Assembly: GCF_001653335.1 (NCBI RefSeq) | Contig: NZ_CP015079.1 | Span: 3,534,001 to 3,598,000, forward strand | Source of the DNA: Nocardioides dokdonensis FR1436 | GTDB taxonomy: Bacteria; Actinomycetota; Actinomycetes; Propionibacteriales; Nocardioidaceae | DNA length: 64,000 nucleotides | Reading direction: 5' to 3' | Shown here: positions 60,203-64,000 of the stretch, in pieces | How positions within the stretch are numbered: the stretch's first letter is position 1 | Layout of the letters: each line of letters opens with the position of its first letter | The notes under the pieces: generated by a model | What the model saw: the letters and a program-made list of their open reading frames with translations, nothing else | The model's database searches: none | What the model was told of the DNA's origin: nothing | Made by a program: the position numbers and the translations under genes

Positions 60203-61213
60203 TCAACGTCCGTCCTGCTCGGCGTCGACGGCTCCCAGCAGGATCGACTCGTACGCCGCTGCCAGCCTCGCGGGGTCGTGGCGCGGGGTGCCGTCGTCGG
60301 AGGCGACGTCGGCGACGACCAGCCGAGCCCCCGCGGCCGCGGTCACCTCGCGCAGGTGGGCGAGCTCGTCGGGGTCCATCCGGGTGTCGGCGAGGACGGT
60401 GTGCACGGCCAGCTCGGGCGCGTGCTCGACGAGCACCGCCAGGTGGTCGGCGGGACCGAAGCCACCGGTCTCCCCCGGCTGCTCGTCCAAGTTGAGGACC
60501 ACCACCGTGCGCGCGTCGGTCTCGATGAGGGCTCGGCGCAGGTCGGGGACGAGCAGGTGCGGGATGACCGAGCTGAACCACGACCCGGGGCCCAGCACGA
60601 CCCAGTCGGCCGCGGCGAGGGCGGTCAGCGCCTCGGGGCAGGCCACGGGGCTGGCGGGCTCGAGGTCGACCCGGGTGATCACTCCCCCGGTGGTGGCGAC
60701 CTCGACCTGGCCGCGGACCAGGGTGAGGGCGTCCTCGTCCGCCGGGTCGAGACCCCGGACCTGGGCGGTGATGTCGAGCGGGGTCAGTGCCATCGGCAGC
60801 ACCCGGCCGGCCGAGCCGAGCAGGCGACCGACCAGGTCGAGCGCCTGCACGTGGTCGCCGAGCTGCTCCCACAGCGCGACGATGAGCAGGTTCCCCACGG
60901 CGTGCCCGTGCATCTCACCGTCGCCCGCGAACCGGTGCTGCAGCACCCGCTCCCAGGTCTGGCCCCACTGGTCCTCGCCGCAGAGCGCGGCCAGCGCCAT
61001 GCGCAGGTCGCCGGGCGGCAGCACCCCGAACTCCCCGCGCAGCCGCCCCGAGGAACCTCCGTTGTCGGCGACGGTGACGACGGCGGTCAGGTCGTCGACG
61101 ACCACCTCGTCCACGAGCTGGCGCAGCGCCCGGAGGGAGGCGTGCAGTCCGTGCCCGCCGCCGAGGGCCACCACCGACTGGGCACGATCGGCGCTCCGGT
61201 GGCTCCCCGGCAT
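60203..61213 (-). CDS. yvcK: YvcK/CofD-like protein, UDP-sugar-binding
   Basis: YvcK (GlmR) binds UDP-GlcNAc and affects cell wall metabolism. The 336-residue protein has the CofD-like nucleotide loop [31 protein letters not shown] and [13 protein letters not shown]. It starts with ATG overlapping the rapZ stop by one base (TGATG). It is in the uvrC-rapZ-yvcK-whiA order. Confidence 0.93.
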   Translation of the reverse strand: MPGSHRSADRAQSVVALGGGHGLHASLRALRQLVDEVVVDDLTAVVTVADNGGSSGRLRGEFGVLPPGDLRMALAALCGEDQWGQTWERVLQHRFAGDGEMHGHAVGNLLIVALWEQLGDHVQALDLVGRLLGSAGRVLPMALTPLDITAQVRGLDPADEDALTLVRGQVEVATTGGVITRVDLEPASPVACPEALTALAAADWVVLGPGSWFSSVIPHLLVPDLRRALIETDARTVVVLNLDEQPGETGGFGPADHLAVLVEHAPELAVHTVLADTRMDPDELAHLREVTAAAGARLVVADVASDDGTPRHDPARLAAAYESILLGAVDAEQDGR

Positions 61214-62088
61214 CACTCGCGACCCAGGTCGCGGTGGGTCGCGGTGGCCTGGTGCCCGAGCTCGACGAGCCTGCGGGTGATCTCCTCGGTCATCGCGACG
61301 CTGCGGTGCTTGCCGCCGGTGCAACCGATCGCGACCCGCATGAAGCGCTTGCCTTCACGGAGGTACCCCTCGGTGACGCCCGTCAGCACCGGGAGGTAGC
61401 CGTCGAGGAACTCGGCGGCACCGGGCTGGGACAGCACGTAGTCGGAGACCTCGGGGTCGCGGCCGGTGTGCGGGCGCAGGTCGGGGATCCAGTGCGGGTT
61501 GGGCAGGAAGCGCATGTCGGCGAGGTAGTCGGCGTCGACCGGGATGCCGTACTTGAACCCGAAGCTGACCACGCGGATCCGCAGGTCGGTGGAGTCCGGG
61601 GAACCGAAGGAGTCACGGATGCGACGGGTGAGCTGGTGGACGTTCAGCGAGGTGGTGTCGATGACCAGGTCGGCGTCGCCGCGCAGGTCGGCGAGCACCT
61701 CCCGCTCGCGCTCGAGGCCGTCCAGCAGCCGGCCGCTGCCCTGCAGCGGGTGCGGGCGACGGGCGGCCTCCTGGCGCCGGACCAGGACGTCGTCGGTCGC
61801 CTCCAGGAAGACCAGGGTGGCCCGGCGCCCCGTCGCGCCCTGGCCGAGGTTGGCCTGCAGGGATCCGAAGAAGGAGCCGGACCGGACGTCGACGACGACG
61901 GCGATCGGCTGGCCGGCGCCCTGCGTCTCGTCGACGAGGCGGACCACGTCGCGCAGCAGGCTGGGCGGCAGGTTGTCGACGACGTAGTAGCCGAGGTCCT
62001 CCAGCTCCTTGGCGGCGGTGCTGCGGCCGGCGCCGGTCATCCCGGTCACCACCACCAGCGGCCCGTGGGGCACCTGACGCTCGTTCAT
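61213..62088 (-). CDS. rapZ: RapZ, RNase adapter protein
   Basis: RapZ binds nucleotides and, in enterobacteria, guides RNase E to sRNA GlmZ; its role in actinobacteria is less clear. The 291-residue protein has Walker [11 protein letters not shown] near residue 16 (a Thr replaces the common Ser), the N-terminal domain [11 protein letters not shown], and the C-terminal [15 protein letters not shown]. It overlaps uvrC by four bases (ATGA). Confidence 0.95.
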   Translation of the reverse strand: MNERQVPHGPLVVVTGMTGAGRSTAAKELEDLGYYVVDNLPPSLLRDVVRLVDETQGAGQPIAVVVDVRSGSFFGSLQANLGQGATGRRATLVFLEATDDVLVRRQEAARRPHPLQGSGRLLDGLEREREVLADLRGDADLVIDTTSLNVHQLTRRIRDSFGSPDSTDLRIRVVSFGFKYGIPVDADYLADMRFLPNPHWIPDLRPHTGRDPEVSDYVLSQPGAAEFLDGYLPVLTGVTEGYLREGKRFMRVAIGCTGGKHRSVAMTEEITRRLVELGHQATATHRDLGRE

Positions 62089-64000
62089 GACTCCTCGATC
62101 TCTCCCGTGGCGGTGTTCACGGACACGATGACGGGCTCGGTGCCGGACCCGGTGCCGCCGCCGCGGGGTGCCGGGGTGACGGCGGTCTTGATGGACAGGG
62201 CGGTGCGGGCGCCGATGCCGGGGACCTCGGCGATCTCGTCGGCCGTGGCCTCGCGCAGCTTCTTCAGGGACCCGAAGTGCTTGAGCAGCGTGCGCCGGCG
62301 GACCTCTCCCAGCCCCGGCACGTCGTCGAGGGCGCTCTCGACCATCGTCTTCGAACGCCGGCTGCGGTGGTGGGTGATCGCGAAGCGGTGCGCCTCGTCG
62401 CGGATCCGCTGGAGCAGGTAGAGACCCTCCGAGGAGCGCGCCAGGATGACGGGGTCCTCCTGGCCGGGCACCCAGACCTCCTCGAGCCGCTTCGCGAGGC
62501 CGCAGACCGGGATGTCGTCGATGCCCAGCTCCTCGAGGGCGCGCTGGGCGGCCGCGACCTGCGGGGGTCCCCCGTCGACGACCACCAGCCCCGGCGAGTA
62601 GGCGAACTTGCGCGGGCGACCGGTCTCGGGGTCGACCAGCATCGGTCCGTCCTGGCCCTCGACCGTCTTGGACCGCGCCTGCTCGTCGAGCAGGCGCCGG
62701 AACCGCCGGGTGATGACCTCGTGCATCGAGGCGACGTCGTTCTGCCCCTCGACGTCCTTGATGATGAACCGGCGGTACTCGCCCTTGCGCGCCAAGCCGT
62801 CCTCGAAGACCACCATCGAGGCCACGACCTCGGTGCCCTGGAGGTTGGAGACGTCGTAGCACTCGATGCGCAGCGGCACGTCGTCGAGCTCGAGGGCGTC
62901 CTGGATCTCCTCCAGCGCCCGGTTGCGCGTCGTCAGGTCGCTGGCGCGCTTGGTCTTGTGCAGCACGAGCGCCTGCTTGGCGTTGGACGCGACGGTCTCC
63001 TGCAGCGTCTTCTTGTCGCCGCGCTGCGGCACCCGGATCTGCACCCGTGAGCCGCGCAGCTCGCTGAGCAGCTCCTCGAACGTCGCATGGTCCGGCGGGA
63101 TGGCCGGGACCAGGATCTCGCGCGGGATCGACTCGGAGTCCCCGGCGTAGAGCTGGAGCAGGAAGTGCTCGACGAGCTCGGCGGTGCCGCCCTCCTCGAC
63201 CCGGTCGGCGACCCAGCCGCGTTGTCCGCGGATCCGGCCACCGCGGACGTAGAAGATCTGCACCGCGACCTCGAGCGGGTCCTCGGCCAGGGCGATGACG
63301 TCGGCGTCGGCGCCGTCGCCGAGCACCACCGCCTGCTTCTCGAGGGCTCGCTGCATCGCGCCGAGGTCGTCCCGGAGCCGGGCGGCCTTCTCGAAGTCCA
63401 TCGCGTCGGAGGCGGCGTACATCTGCTTCTCGATGCGGCGCAGGAACGGCCGGGTCTGCCCGCCCATGAAGTCGCAGAAGTCGTCGACGATGGCCCGGTG
63501 CTCCTCGGCGCTCACCTGGCCCACGCACGGTGCCGAGCACTTGTCGATGTAGCCCAGCAGGCAGGGCCGCCCGATCTGCGCGGACCGCTTGAAGACGCCG
63601 TTGCTGCACGAGCGCATCGGGAAGACCCGCAGCAGCACGTCGACGGTCTCGCGGATCGCCCAGGCGTGGCTGTAGGGGCCGAAGTAGCGGGTGCCGCGGC
63701 GCTTGGCGCCGCGACCGACCATCACCCGGGGGAACTCCTCGCCCACGGTGACCGCCAGCCAGGGGTAGGACTTGTCGTCGCGGTACTTGACGTTGAAGCG
63801 GGGGTCGAACTCCTTGATCCAGGAGTACTCCAGCTGCAGGGCCTCGACCTCGGTGTTGACCAGGGTCCACTCGACGCTGGTCGCGGTGGTGACCATCGTG
63901 GCGGTGCGCTGGTGCAGGTGGGCGATGTCCTGGAAGTACGACGACAGCCGCGCGCGCAGGTTCTTCGCCTTGCCGACGTAGACGACACGGCCCTGGGAGT
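62085..64000 (-). CDS. uvrC: excinuclease ABC subunit C (5' end cut by window)
   Basis: UvrC cuts damaged DNA on both sides of the lesion in nucleotide excision repair. The visible 638 codons run from the GIY-YIG domain ([12 protein letters not shown] at the right edge) through the UvrB-interacting region and the EndoV-like domain ([20 protein letters not shown]) to the C-terminal helix-hairpin-helix. The true start lies beyond 64000. It is the first gene of the uvrC-rapZ-yvcK-whiA operon. Confidence 0.96.
   Translation of the reverse strand, partial: SQGRVVYVGKAKNLRARLSSYFQDIAHLHQRTATMVTTATSVEWTLVNTEVEALQLEYSWIKEFDPRFNVKYRDDKSYPWLAVTVGEEFPRVMVGRGAKRRGTRYFGPYSHAWAIRETVDVLLRVFPMRSCSNGVFKRSAQIGRPCLLGYIDKCSAPCVGQVSAEEHRAIVDDFCDFMGGQTRPFLRRIEKQMYAASDAMDFEKAARLRDDLGAMQRALEKQAVVLGDGADADVIALAEDPLEVAVQIFYVRGGRIRGQRGWVADRVEEGGTAELVEHFLLQLYAGDSESIPREILVPAIPPDHATFEELLSELRGSRVQIRVPQRGDKKTLQETVASNAKQALVLHKTKRASDLTTRNRALEEIQDALELDDVPLRIECYDVSNLQGTEVVASMVVFEDGLARKGEYRRFIIKDVEGQNDVASMHEVITRRFRRLLDEQARSKTVEGQDGPMLVDPETGRPRKFAYSPGLVVVDGGPPQVAAAQRALEELGIDDIPVCGLAKRLEEVWVPGQEDPVILARSSEGLYLLQRIRDEAHRFAITHHRSRRSKTMVESALDDVPGLGEVRRRTLLKHFGSLKKLREATADEIAEVPGIGARTALSIKTAVTPAPRGGGTGSGTEPVIVSVNTATGEIEES

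Overview
The window is chromosomal DNA from a GC-rich actinobacterium. The gene set fits the Nocardioides/Nocardioidaceae neighbourhood, but I infer that from content and order (rbpA, whiA, SufR-led suf operon, acVLRF1, SCO7613-type and DUF3099 proteins, FabG-FabI pair), not from any search. Genes are packed tightly, with many 1-8 nt overlaps. Starts are often GTG. More than a dozen genes begin 6-8 nt after a TANNNT hexamer, the signature of leaderless actinobacterial transcripts. I see no rRNA, tRNA, CRISPR array, intact IS element or prophage. No intergenic stretch exceeds about 250 bases.

Layout. 1-2770 (minus): end of a TauE/SafE permease, SPFH and NfeD membrane proteins, an ABC ATPase. 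2830-10540: a hypothetical gene, a fused SecDF, a large SCO7613-type membrane protein, serB and a histidine phosphatase. 10558-17981 is the cyanophycin region: cyanophycinase and cyanophycin synthetase on plus, then a fatty acyl-CoA ligase and a second, ATP-grasp-less CphA-like Mur ligase on minus. 18008-24897: fabI, fabG, dodecin, DUF3099, moaA, SURF1, an ABC exporter and an enoyl-CoA hydratase. 24941-31659: an ABC-F ATPase, a zinc metallopeptidase, a frameshifted phosphotransferase, an ABC exporter pair and acVLRF1. 31764-36983 is an accessory pocket of small single genes, partly lower in GC. 37121-43803 (minus) is the complete iron-sulfur assembly operon sufR-B-D-Rieske-C-S-U-T. 43852-48364: two small membrane proteins, a DrrAB-like exporter, ctaA and ctaB. 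48539-54212 (plus): tkt-tal-pgi-pgl. 54339-55349: an AbiEi/DUF559 gene bracketed by near-identical inverted palindromes. 55372-64000 (minus): rbpA, secG, the glycolytic gap-pgk-tpiA run, and whiA-yvcK-rapZ-uvrC (uvrC cut by the window edge).

Central carbon metabolism (tkt, tal, pgi, pgl, gap, pgk, tpiA), Fe-S assembly and haem A/cytochrome oxidase assembly (ctaA, ctaB, SURF1) make up the conserved backbone. The likely exploratory material is: the cyanophycin region with its extra N+M ligase, the inverted-repeat-bounded AbiEi/DUF559 gene inserted between pgl and rbpA, several families of extragenic palindromes at gene ends, the broken phosphotransferase, and the absence of zwf/opcA from the pentose phosphate operon.
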